A DNA stretch of 64,000 bases from Callorhinus ursinus (lineage: Eukaryota; Chordata; Mammalia; Carnivora; Otariidae): contig NW_020312827.1 of assembly GCF_003265705.1 (NCBI RefSeq), forward strand, positions 18,299,178 to 18,363,177, given 5' to 3'. The position numbers and the translations under genes are program-made. Each line of letters opens with the position of its first letter. Position 1 is the stretch's first letter. Positions 45,816 through 57,097 of this stretch are shown here, in pieces. The notes under the pieces are model-generated. The model did no database searches and was not told the origin of the DNA. It was given only the letters and a program-made list of their open reading frames with translations.

Positions 45816-46616
45816 TTTATATATATATATTTTTTAATCTAAAGAGCTACTACCCATGTTTTACTTTATTCTGGATGCTTTAGTTGTTCATGATTTTTTA
45901 AAAATATTTTTTGTAGTTTATAAATATTCTGTATTAATATTTTTCTATAGTTTATACCTGTTTTATAGTTAAGATTATATAGAAACATTAAATTATTTAA
46001 ACCTAATAAAGTATTAAAAGTAATATATAAATTTTATTTTTTAATTTTTATTTATTTATTTAGTTAGTTTTTATGGACCAATCTAACTATCTCCTGCCAT
46101 AAGCAAAGGGATGGAAGATCAGTATACTGGTCATCATTTGATATATGTAAGGAAGGTGGGCTTAAGGTCCCATAGACCTTTCTGGTCCGTGTGCAGAGTC
46201 ATGGTCCAAACCAGTGCTGTGGTCCCCACTGGGTGGTGGTCCAGGTTCTCTTTATTCATCTTCATAGCTGGTTGGAAGTGGATTCACGTGAGAGTTATGG
46301 AATAGAATATGATTACCATCTCCCCAGGGAAAGGGCTTGGAATTTTTCTATAAAATAATTATCTCTTCTCACCCATTTATATATTTATTTAATAATTTAT
46401 TTATATCAGTATGGACTAATATATGTTTATTAAATTAAACACTTTGGGTTTGAATTTACTGTTATGCTATTTATTTTGTTGCTGCAATTGCTCCAGTGTT
46501 GGTCATTGGGAATTCTGTTTATAGTGAGGATTCTGTTTAGTTTCGATCCTGTTTCCCTTTGACATACCCTCATACTTCTTTACTTTCTAGTACTGAACGA
46601 TGTTCCAGGCTTGTTT
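45816..46616. other. AT-rich DNA with an unresolved block
   Basis: 45816-46050 and 46340-46616 are AT-rich. The block 46075-46335 is of higher complexity ('ggtccgtgtgcagagtcatg') and matches no family that I know. Confidence 0.4.
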
Positions 46617-46668
46617 TAATTTTTTTTTAATTTTTATTGTTATGTTAATCACCATATATTACATAATT
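46617..46668 (-). mobile_element. Very short L1 3' end, antisense
   Basis: A T-rich run then 'tttttattgttatgttaatc' and 'accatatattacat' is the reverse of the carnivore L1 terminus. Only about 50 bp are present. Confidence 0.8.
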
Positions 46669-47034
46669 TGTATTTTTACGTGCCCCTTATAATCAGGCAT
46701 ATCTTCAAGGAGTCCTATTTCCTTTTGTTGGAGAAGAACATTTTAGAATTAAAATTTCGTCAGATGGAGACATGTAATATACTTATGCTACCAGCCCACA
46801 TTAACAAAAATATCTGTAAGTGCATATATGCCTATCCATATATATAGGTAGATGGATAGATAGATATGAGATGTATGCTATGAATGCGATTATATTATTT
46901 TCAATTTTCCCTAAGTTCTCAGGAGCCTAAGACTGGTAATACGATTAACAGAGCATCAGTATGGTTTTACTCTTTTTTAAGTTTTATGTCAGTAAGTTTT
47001 ACAAATCCTTAGGCTACCAAAAGGGAGAGAACGG
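46669..47034. other. Unique DNA
   Basis: No gene; a few decayed GATA units near 46850. Confidence 0.5.
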
Positions 47035-47050
47035 CAGAAGGCATATTCTT

Positions 47051-47248
47051 TTTTTTTTTAAGATTTTATTTATTTATTTGAGAGAGAGAATGAGATAGAT
47101 AGAGAGAGCATGAGAGGGGGGAGGGTCAGAGGGAGAAGCAGACTCCCCGCTGAGCAGGGAGCCTGATGCAGGACTCGATCCCAGGACTCCAGGATCATGA
47201 CCTGAGCAGAAGGCAGTTGCTTAACCAACTGAGCCACCCAGGTGCCCC
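47051..47248 (-). mobile_element. CAN-SINE, antisense
   Basis: Reverse SINE ending 'gagccacccaggtgcccc'. A perfect 16-bp target duplication (cagaaggcatattctt) lies at 47035-47050 and 47249-47264. Confidence 0.97.
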
Positions 47249-47264
47249 CAGAAGGCATATTCTT

Positions 47265-47517
47265 AATAACTTAATCTATGCAATATGCTACATTTCAAAG
47301 AATATATATTATTTAACTTCTTTAATCATTCAGTACATTGGTTGTAAGAGCTTATTCTGTACTTATTAATTTCGATGCAAAAATCAATAACTTCATGTAT
47401 CTAAAAAAAGAGTCATTGTTTATCTTTTTTTGACAAGGAATATTATATCTAGTAACAAAAATAATAGTATGACTTATTATATTTATTATATGTGGATATT
47501 AATTATCTAATTAATAG
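47265..47517. other. AT-rich unique DNA
   Basis: Nothing recognised. Confidence 0.5.
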
Positions 47518-47527
47518 GTTGTGTAGA

Positions 47528-47638
47528 GGGGAGCCTGGTAGGCTCAGCTGGCTCAGATCATGTGACTCTTGATCTTGGGGTTGTGAGTTCAAGCTCCATG
47601 TTGGGTGTAGATATTACTTTAAAAAGTCTTAAAAATAT
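47528..47638 (+). mobile_element. Short older CAN-SINE
   Basis: Short variant: 'gggagcctggtaggctcagc', 'gactcttgatcttggggttg', 'ccatgttgggtgtagatatt' and an A-rich end, with no CT body. A target duplication gttgtgtaga lies at 47518-47527 and 47639-47648. Confidence 0.92.
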
Positions 47639-47648
47639 GTTGTGTAGA

Positions 47649-48019
47649 AAATATATTTATTATTAATATTAATATTAAGTAGTATCAGAAGTGTGCATCA
47701 TGTATTTATCAAAGGAGTAGGCCCATTAATACTAGCTAAAGTAATAGCTTTGGGAGAAATCTGTAGCTGATAGCCACAAGATTACAGGTCCATACTTGCC
47801 TAGGAAAATGAGGATCTGCTCATGAAAATTAGATAATTACATATCTGCTAACATGGGTTTGACGCCAATTTTTGTACATAGATAAATGAATATTTTGCAA
47901 TAATTATGTGGATATCCATTGTAAGTGCAACTTGAGCATACTAGATAATGTAATACTTTTAAAGAAAGTGTTTTAAATAAAGGGAAAAAATGAAGAATAA
48001 TTTAAAAGATAGAAAAAAG
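47649..48019. other. AT-rich unique DNA
   Basis: Nothing recognised. Confidence 0.5.
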
Positions 48020-48320
48020 TATGGTGATTTATTTCTTCTTCCTAACTTCATCAAAATATTATTCACATACAATAATGTAAGGATATTTTGATTAGAAATT
48101 TATGCACTCATGTAAATATAACCATAATCAAGATATAAAGCATTTCCATTCCCCACAAGATCCCTCCTGCCTTAATCTGAGGCAATGTTCTACCTACTGC
48201 CCCATCCTCCAGTCTTTGATGCTCTCTGTCACTAAAAAGCAGATTTGCCTTTTCTAGAATTTCATATAAATTGAATCATACAGTATATGTATTGTGTTTT
48301 GATACTTCCACTGAAATGTT
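48020..48320 (-). repeat. Old L1M 3' UTR, antisense
   Basis: 'aatattattcacatacaata', 'atgtaaatataaccataatc', 'tagaatttcatataaattga' and 'atcatacagtatatgtattg' follow the common reversed L1M 3' UTR order (ataattcacataccat ... catataaatggaatcatacaatatg). Confidence 0.65.
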
Positions 48321-48676
48321 TGAGCCTTACACTCATTTTATCTTTCACTTTTTTCACTCAAGTACATCTGGTTCTATCTTCAATAGTAACCTTCTTCTGA
48401 AAACACCCAGACCATAACTTATCATTATAACCAAAAATATTTTTTAATACACAATGTTAAATTTCCAAGATAAATTTATATTATAGATTAATGAAAATTC
48501 AAGAAAAATTCAAAGGTACAAATTACAAGGTGCAAAGCAAGTATGATATTAATTTTCTCCTTAGGAAATGGTTAATTTTGATTGACTGTAAGAAATTAGC
48601 ATATTTTGGGTTTGTCTACCATCATCGGTGACAATGACAGATCTTCACTCTCAAGGGAAGTCACATTAGTGAGTAT
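48321..48676. other. Unique DNA
   Basis: Nothing recognised; it provides the target site of the next element. Confidence 0.5.
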
Positions 48677-48692
48677 AAAAATGAGTCAGCAA
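48677..48692. repeat. Left target-site duplication of twin-primed L1
   Basis: aaaaatgagtcagcaa, identical to 51365-51380. Confidence 0.95.
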
Positions 48693-50653
48693 CTTGGCTC
48701 TTTCTATAGTTTGGCTATTGTGGACATTGCTGCTATAAGTATTGGGGTGCATGTACCCCTTCGGATCCCTACATTTGTATCTTTGGGGTAAATACGGAGT
48801 AGTGCAATTGCTGGGTTGTATGGTAGTTCTATTTTCAACTTTTTGAGGAACCTCCATACTGTTTTCCAGAGTGGCTGCACCAGCTTGCATTCCCACCAAC
48901 AGTGTAGGAGGGTTCCCCTTTCTCCACATCCCCACCAACATCTGTCATTTCCTGACTTGTTAATTTTAGCCATTCTGAGTGGTGTGAGGTGGTATCTCAT
49001 GGAGGTTTTGATTTGGATTTCCCTGATGCCGGGCAATGTTGAGCACTTTTCATGTGTCTGTTGGCCATTTGGATGTCTTCTTTGGAAAAATGTCTGTTCA
49101 TGCCTTCTGCCCATTTCTTGATTGGATCATTTGTTCTTTGGGTGTTGAGTTTGATAAGTTCTTTATAGATTTTGGATACTATCCTTTTATCTGATATGTC
49201 ATTTGCAAATATCTCCTCCCATTCTGTCGGTTGTATTTTGGTTTTGTGGACTGTTTCTTTTGCTGTGCAAGAGCTTTTTATCTTGATGAAGTCTCAATAG
49301 TTCATTTTTGCCCTTGCTTCCCTTGCCTTTGGTGGTGTTTCTAGCAAGTTGCTGCAGCTGAGGTCGAAGAAGTTGCTGCCTGTGTTCTCCTTTAGGATTT
49401 TGATGGACTCCTGTCTCACATTTAGGTCTTTCAACCATTTGGAGTCTATTTTGTGTGTGGTGTAAGGAAATGGTCCAGTTTCGTTCTTCTGCATGTGGCT
49501 GTTCAACATTCCCAACACCATTTGTTGAAGAGACTGTCATTTCTCCATTTGACATTCTTTCCTGCTTTGTCGAAGATTAGTTGACCTTAGAGATGAGGGT
49601 CCATTTCTGGGCTCTCTATTCTGTTCCACTGATCTATGTGTCTGTTTTTGTGCCAGTACCATATTGTCTTGATGATGACAGCTTTGTAATAGAGCTTGAG
49701 GTCCAGAATTGTGATGCCACCAGCTTTGCTTTCTTTTTCAACATTCCTCTGGCTATTTGGGGTCTTTTCTGGTTCCATACAAATTTTAGGATTATTTGTT
49801 CCATTTCTTTGAAAAAAGTGGATGGTATTTTGATAGGGATTGCATTGAATGTGTAGATTGCTCTAGGTAGCATTGACATCTTCACAATATTCGTTCTTCC
49901 AATCCATGGGCATGGAACGTTTTTCCATTTCTTTGTGTCTTCCTCAATTTCTTTCATGAGTATTTTATAGTTTTCTGAGTACAGATTCTTTGCCTCTTTG
50001 GTTAGATTTATTCCAAGGTATCTTATGGTTTTGGGTGCAATTGTAAATGGAATTGACTCCTTAATTTCTCTTTCTTCTGTCTTGTTGGTGTATAAGAATG
50101 CCACTAATTTCTGTGCATTTTATGTCCTGCCACTTTACTGAATTCTTGTATGAGTTCTAGCAGTTTTGGGGTAGAGTCTGTTTGTATTTCTTTGGTGTTG
50201 ATTTTGATCTCTCCTCTTTCATTCATGATTTTTTGGGTAATTTCTCTTTTCTTTTTGATAAGCCTGGCCAGGAGTTTATCAATCTTGTTAATTCTTTCAA
50301 AGAACCAGCTCCTCATTCCGTTGTTCTGTTCTACTGTACTTTTGGTTTCTAGTTCATTGATTTCTTCTCTGATCTTTATTATTTCTCTTCTCCTGCTGGG
50401 TTTAGGCTTTATTTGCTGTTCTTTCTCCAGCTCCTTTAGGTGTAGGGTTAAGTTGTATATTTGAGATCTTTCTTGTTTCTTGAAAAACGCTTGTATTGCT
50501 ATATACTTTCCTCTTAGGACTGCCTTTGCTGTATCCCAAAGATTTTGAACAGTTTTGTTTTCATTTTCATGTGTTTCCTTGAATTTTTTTTTTGTTTCCT
50601 TGAATTTTTTTAATTCCTCTTTAATTTCCTGGTTGACCCATTCATTCTTTAGT
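48693..50653 (-). mobile_element. Twin-primed L1: inverted 5' segment (ORF2)
   Basis: Minus-strand L1 ORF2. It runs on the minus strand from 'KNEWVNQEIKEE' (between the endonuclease and reverse-transcriptase domains, near 50650) through a coiled Lys/Glu-rich stretch and 'WFFERINKIDK' (about 50300). The reading then passes directly to 'STPKLLELIQEF' (about 50160), which normally lies beyond the FADD active-site motif. The thumb and C-terminal region follow ('[14 protein letters not shown]', '[17 protein letters not shown]', '[20 protein letters not shown]') down to 'IAKLW' at the left end. The reverse-transcriptase palm is therefore missing. Several frameshifts and stops exist, so no active protein is encoded. 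Confidence 0.93.
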
Positions 50654-51364
50654 CCAAGATGCCCTTTGACAGATGAATGGATAATGAAGATGTGATATAG
50701 ATATATACAATGGAATATTATGCAGCCATCAAAAGGAATGAAATCTTGCCATTTGCAACGACATGGATGGAACTGGAAGGTATTATGTTGAGCGAAATAA
50801 GTCAATCAGAGAAAGACATGTATCATATGACCTCACTGATATGAGGAATTCTAAATCTCAGGAAACAAACTGAGGGTTACTGGAGTGGTGGGTGGTGGGA
50901 GGGATGGGGTGTCTGGGTGATAGACATTGGGGAGGGTATGTGCTATATTGAGCGCTGTGAATTGTGTAAGACTGTTGAATCACAGATCTGTACCTCGGAC
51001 ACAAATAATACATTATATGTTAAAAAGAAGAAGAAGAAGAAGAAGAAGAAGAAGAAGAAGAAGAAGAAGAAGAAGAGGAGGAGAAGGAGGAGGAGGAAGA
51101 TAGCAGGAAAGGAAAAATGAAGGGGGGGAAATTGGAGGGGGAGATGAACCATGAGAGACTATGAACTCTGAGAAACAAACTGAGGGTTCTAGAAGGGAGG
51201 GGGGTGGGGGGATTTATTGACCTGGTGATGGTATTAAAGAGGGCACGTACTGCATGGAGCACTGGGTGTTATACACAAACAATGAATCATGGAACACTAC
51301 ATCAAAAACTAATGATATAATGTATGGTGATTAACATAACATAATAAAAAATAAATAGTTTTAA
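50654..51364 (+). mobile_element. Twin-primed L1: sense 3' segment
   Basis: Starts 'tccaagatgccctttgacag', which in an uninterrupted L1 directly follows the bases at the left end of the inverted segment. It holds the ORF2 C-terminus, the G-rich 3' UTR block, a GAA-rich tract and the end 'atggtgattaacataacata' plus an A-rich tail. The right target duplication follows at 51365. Confidence 0.95.
51024..51100 (+). repeat. (GAA)n/(GGA)n tract in L1 3' UTR
   Basis: About 50 bp of pure GAA units followed by GGA/GAA units, expanded from the short AGA-rich tract normal for this L1 3' UTR (compare 24080-24100). It creates spurious poly-Lys and poly-Ser frames. Confidence 0.96.
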
Positions 51365-51380
51365 AAAAATGAGTCAGCAA
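51365..51380. repeat. Right target-site duplication of twin-primed L1
   Basis: Identical to 48677-48692. Confidence 0.95.
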
Positions 51381-51605
51381 TTCTGAAAGCTGAAACATGC
51401 TACAAACACGATTTTCCTCTAAATCAAATGTAAATTCTCCCACGCATCTAGCTACTGGTTTGGAAAAAATACAATCTCATACATTGCTGGGACTGTTTTC
51501 CACACTACTATTTATATCCCCTCACCTGTCCCCCATCACATCACACAGAAGAAAGAGGCTATTCCCTAGTGCATGCTGATTATTTCCTTCTAGAGCATTG
51601 CCTCT

Positions 51606-52025
51606 TTTTTTTTACTTTTATTTTATTATGTTATGTTATTCACCATACAATGCATCATTAGTTTTTGATGTAGTGATCCACGATTCATTGTTTTTGTATA
51701 ACACCCAGTGCTCCATGCAGTACATGCCCTCCTTAACACCCATCACTGGTCTAACCCATTCCCCACCACCCCTCCCCTCTAAAACACTCAATTTGTTTCC
51801 CAGAGTCCATCGCATCTCATGATTCATCTCCCCCTCCGATTCCCCCCTTCATTTTTCCCTTCCTTCTCCTAATGTCCTCCACGCTATTCCTTACGTCCCA
51901 CAAATAAGTGAAACCATATGATAATTGACTTTCTCTGCTTGACTTATTTCACTGAGCATAAACTCCTCCAGTTCCATCCATGCTGATGTAAAAGTTGGGT
52001 ATTCATCTTTTCTGATGGCTGAGTT
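51606..52025 (-). mobile_element. Carnivore L1 3' end, antisense
   Basis: 'ttatgttatgttattcacca', 'attagtttttgatgtagtga', 'ccacgattcattgtttttgt', then 'tttctctgcttgacttattt' and 'cactgagcataaactcctcc'. 5' truncated near the end of ORF2. The segment with the GAA tract and second tail is absent, so the two 3' UTR halves are joined differently from the copies at 24 and 51 kb. Confidence 0.92.
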
Positions 52026-52162
52026 TTTGTTACCCAATGTTATTGCTAGTGTTGGTCCTTTGCATTAACCCCTTTCTCAAATCTTAGGGCAAACTTTACC
52101 ACTAAGTTAGGGGTTTACTACATGCCATTTTCAAGGGAGTGAATGTTAAGACCAAAACAATA

Positions 52163-52284
52163 GGGGTGCCTGGGTGGCTCAGATGGTTAAGCGTCTGCCT
52201 TCAGCTCAGGTCATGATCCCAGGGTCCTGGGATCGAGTCCCACATCGGGCTACCTGCTGCTTGGGAGCCTGCTTCTCCCTCTGC

Positions 52285-52315
<31 letters not shown>

Positions 52316-52343
52316 GAATAAATAAATAAAATCTTAAAAAAAA
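52163..52343 (+). mobile_element. CAN-SINE, young sub-type
   Basis: The head is followed by 'ctgctgcttgggagcctgct' and tail 'ctcatgaataaataaataaa'. This sub-type is shared only with 53256 in the window. A perfect 15-bp target duplication (aagaccaaaacaata) lies at 52148-52162 and 52344-52358. Confidence 0.97.
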
Positions 52344-52358
52344 AAGACCAAAACAATA

Positions 52359-53240
52359 TTTCCAATCTTTCCTTACTCACAATTGCATGCCTTATCAATC
52401 CTGGCTCTGTCTCGAATCCCATTCAGGGTTAGTATGGGTTTTAATTGAATTTGTAACATCACTCTTATCCAACTTTGTTTAAGCCATTGCTTACTGTAGT
52501 GCAACAATTGATCAATCCACTTGGAAGAATATAAGTAAAACTAAATTACCATACATTTATCGAATAATGAATGTTATAACTGATTGATTTTAGGTCATAA
52601 TAAATAACACCATTACTCATATTCATGAAACATTCTTCTGGAAGAAAGTGGTCAATTTATATGGTAAGCTCTGCAGCATTTTCATTATACTTTTTTTCCT
52701 CCAAGTGTGGCATTTTGGGTCAGGATCAAGGTCAGCAAAAATCCAGTATTTCAGGTGCTCCAAACAAATCACAATGTAGACAGGCCAAAGTCAACACTTT
52801 AATCTAAGATTGACATTAAGATATTTACTTGAACTATTCTGCTTTCAAAGATGTAAAAATAGTCATAAAGAAATGAGGAATACAATTTTAGGAATTCAAG
52901 TTTGTCACCAAGTTTCCTTCAAATAAACCTTAGTTTTTTAAACTAAAAACTAAAAGAAATCTGTTTATACTGGGCACTTAAGTTGGTAAAAATCAACAAT
53001 TTTATATAAATTAAGTAAATCTCAAAGTTAATAAATAAATTTACTTAAATCATATTGTTTAAGTTAGAAAGCTGAGAAGAACCATTATATTGACAATCAA
53101 AACAAGATTAAGTAGATCACAAATAATTGTGTTTTAAATGCCTAGAAAAATAAGATTACTTTAAAAAATATCAGTTATCAATTATTTGATTAAAGACAAG
53201 TCACAGGTTATTAAATCAAGAAAAATTCTTCTTGATCATT
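52359..53240. other. Unique AT-rich DNA
   Basis: No repeat or gene that I can support. Confidence 0.5.
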
Positions 53241-53255
53241 AAACTGGGAAAAATT

Positions 53256-53456
53256 GGGCGCCTGGGTGGCTCAGATGGTTAAGCGTCTGCCTTCGGCTCA
53301 GGTCATGATCCCAGAGTCCTGGGGTCGAGTCCCGCCTTGGGCTCCCTGCTGCTTGGGAGCCTGCTTCTCCCTCTGCCTCTCTCACTCTCTCTGTCTCTCA
53401 TGAATAAATAAATAAAAATCTTTAAAAAATATACATAAATAAATAAATAAATAAAT
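53256..53456 (+). mobile_element. CAN-SINE, young sub-type, long tail
   Basis: Same sub-type as 52163. The tail extends through a second (AAAT)n block. A perfect 15-bp target duplication (aaactgggaaaaatt) lies at 53241-53255 and 53457-53471. Confidence 0.97.
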
Positions 53457-53640
53457 AAACTGGGAAAAATTATCTTTTCTGTCTGTCACGGGATTGTGGT
53501 GAGTGGAGCACATTATTTAGAAAGAGTAGCAGCCCTTTTTTTGTTTGAACAGATTCATTCCTTTTGTTTGTATTTATATCTGTAACATATAACAAATGCA
53601 AAATCAAATTGAGAGTCTGTTCCTTTAAATTTACGTAGTT

Positions 53641-53850
53641 CAGGGGCACCTTGGTGGCTCAGTCTTCCTACTCTTGATTTCAGCTCAGGTCATGATCTGA
53701 GGATTGTGAAATAGAGCCCCTCAAGTGGAAGTCTGCTTGATCCTCAGCAGGGTGTCTGCTTGATTCTCTCTCTCTTCTTCCTCTGCCTCCCCTCCTTACT
53801 TTGTCTCTCTCTGACTCTAAAATAAAATAAATAAATTTAAAAAAAATAAA
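53641..53850 (+). mobile_element. CAN-SINE, older sub-type
   Basis: 'ggggcaccttggtggctcag', 'actcttgatttcagctcagg' and 'tcctcagcagggtgtctgct'. A target duplication taaatttac(g/a)tagtt lies at 53626-53640 and 53851-53865. Confidence 0.95.
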
Positions 53851-54048
53851 TAAATTTACATAGTTTATTGAATTTTCAAATGTCAAAACCAGCCAAAAAC
53901 CTAATGTTACAATTCTACAAGTCATAAGCTATATTTATTTCTAAAGCCTATAGCCCCACAATGTTATAGCTTCTCAGAAAGAATGTGCATAATGTCTAGC
54001 AATTATAAATTTCACCTTTCAAGTTGACATTAAAAAATAAAGCATGCT

Positions 54049-54263
54049 GGGGTGTCTGGGTGGCTTGGTCGTTAAGCGTCTGCTTTCAGCTTAGGTCGTG
54101 ATCCTAGGGTCCTGGGATCGAGCCCCATACTGGACTCCCTGCTCCGCGGGAAGCCTGCTTTCTCCTCTCCTCCTCCATCTGCTTGTGTTCCCTCTCTCGC
54201 TGTGTCTCTCTCTGTCAAATAAATAAATAAAATCTTTAAAATAAATAAATAAATAAATAAATA
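54049..54263 (+). mobile_element. CAN-SINE
   Basis: 'ggggtgtctgggtggcttgg', 'ctgctccgcgggaagcctgc', a tail AATCTTTAAA then more AAAT units. A target duplication aataaagcatgct lies at 54036-54048 and 54264-54276. Confidence 0.96.
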
Positions 54264-54399
54264 AATAAAGCATGCTATCATACAAAATTTTCCCATTTTG
54301 TTTTTTCACTTCCGATATAATAATAGAGGTCCTAATGAAAAGATCTGAAGCTGGCTTTTATCAAAGCCTTCGGTTTGTATTTGGAAACAAAGTCTATGT

Positions 54400-55290
54400 A
54401 TATTAAAACAATTATAAGGTACCAGTGTGCAATTATTAGAATGGCCATAATCCAAAACACTGATGACGTCAAATCTGGTGAGAATGTGGGGGAACAAGAC
54501 CCCTCATTTATTGCTGGTGAGAATGCAAGGTGGCACAGCCACTTTGGAAGACAATTTGGCAGTTTCTTACAAAACTAAACATAGCCTTACCATACAACTC
54601 AGAAATCATACTCCTTGTTATTTATCAAAGGAGATGAAAACTTACGGGCATGCAAAAACCTGCACATAGATGGTTATAGCAGCTTTATCCTTAATTATCT
54701 AGACCTGGGAAAAATCAAGATACCTTGATAAGCAAATAGATGACTAAACTGTTGTATATCCAGACAAGGGAATATTCTCACTGCTAACACAGACCAAAAA
54801 ACTCCGTGAAAATTCTTGGAGGAACCTTGAATTCAAAGGGGAAACCAAAAGAAGCCAATTTGAAAAGGTGACATACTGTGTGATTCCAACTCTATGGCAT
54901 CATTTTGGAATAGGTAAAGCAATGGAAGCAGTAAAGGGATCAATAATTCTTATGGTGTAAGGGGGAAAGGAGGGATAAATAGGCAGAACACTGAGGATTT
55001 TTAAAGCCATGAAACTATTCTGTGGAATACTATAATTGTGGATATAATTGTTAAAACTAATAGAATGGACAATACCGAGAGTGAATCCCAAAGTAAACTG
55101 TGGACTTTGGATGATAATGATGTATCCATGTAGGTTTATTGATTGTAACAAATTACACTCTCATAAGGATATTGATGGGGGAGGTTGTACGTATGTGGGG
55201 AAAAGAGGTGTAAGGGAAATCTCTGTATCTTTCGCTCAATTTTGCTGTGAACCTAAAACTCCTCTAAAAAATATCTATTTTGGTTCAAGT
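54400..55290 (+). mobile_element. Old L1M fragment (ORF2 end and 3' UTR)
   Basis: Sense fossil: 'ataaggtaccagtgtgcaat', 'attagaatggccataatcca', 'gctggtgagaatgcaaggtg', 'ccttaccatacaactcagaa', 'tatagcagctttatccttaa', then the 3' end 'caattttgctgtgaacctaa' and 'aactcctctaaaaaatatct'. Frames of 67-91 codons are decayed ORF2 or UTR. Confidence 0.88.
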
Positions 55291-56130
55291 ACTCTGTGTA
55301 ATTTGGAACTTTGGCTTATTTAAAAATAGGCATATCTTAGGGCCTCTCATTGTGCTCTTCTTCTACAATTACAACCAACCTTTGTTTGTTTTTTGTGTTT
55401 TTTTTAGTTTAATATTTTACTCAAATCACAGAGAGATGTTTCCTGCTTCAGATTGGCCATTTCAGATTTTTTTATTTCATTTCTCTATAACTTTATATCC
55501 AAAGATTGTCCAGTCATATAATCTCCATCTGAATGATTATGAGCATGACTTCATGTTCACATTCAAATCAAAGAGAATATGGCTTTCATTCTTAGTTCAG
55601 ATCCCCAGGTAGGCTAATCTGGATCTGTTCCCCAAACCCATTTTTTTGCATTTAGGGTCAAAGAGGGTACTATGGAGATTATATTAGATTTCCCTGTCTC
55701 CAGAATTAAGAGTCATTATATACCACAAAGCCCAAATATGCTTCCTGGTGGTGTTAATTTCACATTAAGAGATGACCTTACTTAGGAGGCAGCATCCTTA
55801 AGTCCAAGCAATTTCAGAGAAAGAAACAATGGGAACTACCATTGGAACAAAACTGAAAATACCTACTTACAGAAAAGCAGTGATAATATGTCACTAGATA
55901 GCACATATATTTTGATTAATATTAGGGAACCAGAAATATAGATAAAAAAGGAAAATGCAAATTAAGATTTTACATATAGGTGAGTCTTACTCTCAGACAA
56001 GTCCAAAACAGTAGGCCAAATTAAACTTTTATGGGGAGGTTTCTCCTAGTTATATTTAAATGTAATAATTGGATTGAGGATAATCAGCACAGACTGATGT
56101 GTATCCTGTAAGACTAAAACCAAGATTTTC
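55291..56130. other. Unique DNA, no gene seen
   Basis: The 110-codon plus frame at 55280-55612 starts at the end of the L1M and is Phe/Leu-rich from T-rich DNA; no family recognised. Confidence 0.5.
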
Positions 56131-56142
56131 AACTATACTTCT

Positions 56143-57087
56143 TATTTATTTATTTATTTAGTTAGTTAGTTAGTTAGTTTTGTTAATCACCATACATTAC
56201 ATCATTAGTTTTTGATGTAGTGTTCCATGATTCATTGTTTGCAAATAACACCCAGTGCTCCATTCAATATGTGCTCTCTTTAATACCCATCACCAGGCTA
56301 ACCCATTCCACCACCTCCTTCCCCTCTAGAACCCTCAGTTTGTTTCTCAGAGTCTATAGTCTCTCATGGTTCATCTCCCCCTCTGATATCCACCCCTTCA
56401 TTTTTCCCTTCTTATTCTCTTCTTCTTTTTTTTTTTAACATATAATGTATTATTTGTTTCAGAGGTACAGGTCTGTGATTCAACCGTCTTACACAATTCA
56501 CAGTGTTCACCATAGCACATACCCTCCCCAATGTCTATTACCCAGGCACGTCATCCCTCCCACGCCCACCACTCCAGCAACCCTCAGTTTGTTTCCTGAG
56601 ATTAATAATTCCTCATATCAGTGAGATCATTTGATACATGGCTTTCTCTGATTGACTTATTTCACTCAGCATAATACTCTCCAGTTCCATCTACATCATT
56701 GTAAATGGCAAAATTTCATTCCTTTTGATGGCTGCATAATACTCCATTGTATATATATACCACCTCTTCTTTAACCATTCATCTGTCAATGGACATCTTG
56801 GCTCTTTCCACAGTTTGGCTATCGTGGACATTGCTGTTACAAACATCGGGCTACATGTACCCCTTCAGATCACTACATTTTTATCTTTGGGGTAAATAGC
56901 CAGTAGTGCAATTGCTGGGTCATAAGGTAGCTCTATTTTCAACTTTTTGAGGAACCTCCATACTGTTTTCCAGAGTGGCTGCACCAGCTCGCATTCTCAC
57001 CAACAGTGTAGGAGGGTTCCCCTTTCTCCACATCCCCGCCAACATCTGTCATTTCCTAACTTGTTAATTTTAGACATTCTGACTCAT
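56143..57087 (-). mobile_element. Carnivore L1, 5' truncated, antisense
   Basis: Minus-strand L1 with complete 3' UTR: 'ttgttaatcaccatacatta', 'cagaggtacaggtctgtgat', 'tattccattgtatatatata'-like sequence and 'gaggaacctccatactgttt', ending inside ORF2 at 'tagacattctgact'. A 10-bp target duplication (ctatacttct) lies at 56133-56142 and 57088-57097. The tail contains TTAG units. Confidence 0.95.
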
Positions 57088-57097
57088 CTATACTTCT

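Noticed and set aside
49634..50104. 156-codon minus-strand frame with clear protein similarity
   Set aside because: It is part of L1 ORF2 (thumb and C-terminal region) in a dead 5'-truncated copy.
50104..50805. 233-codon minus-strand open frame, longest in the window
   Set aside because: It spans the inversion junction of the twin-primed L1: the first part is antisense of the sense half and the rest is ORF2 with its reverse-transcriptase core missing. It is a fusion by chance, not a gene.
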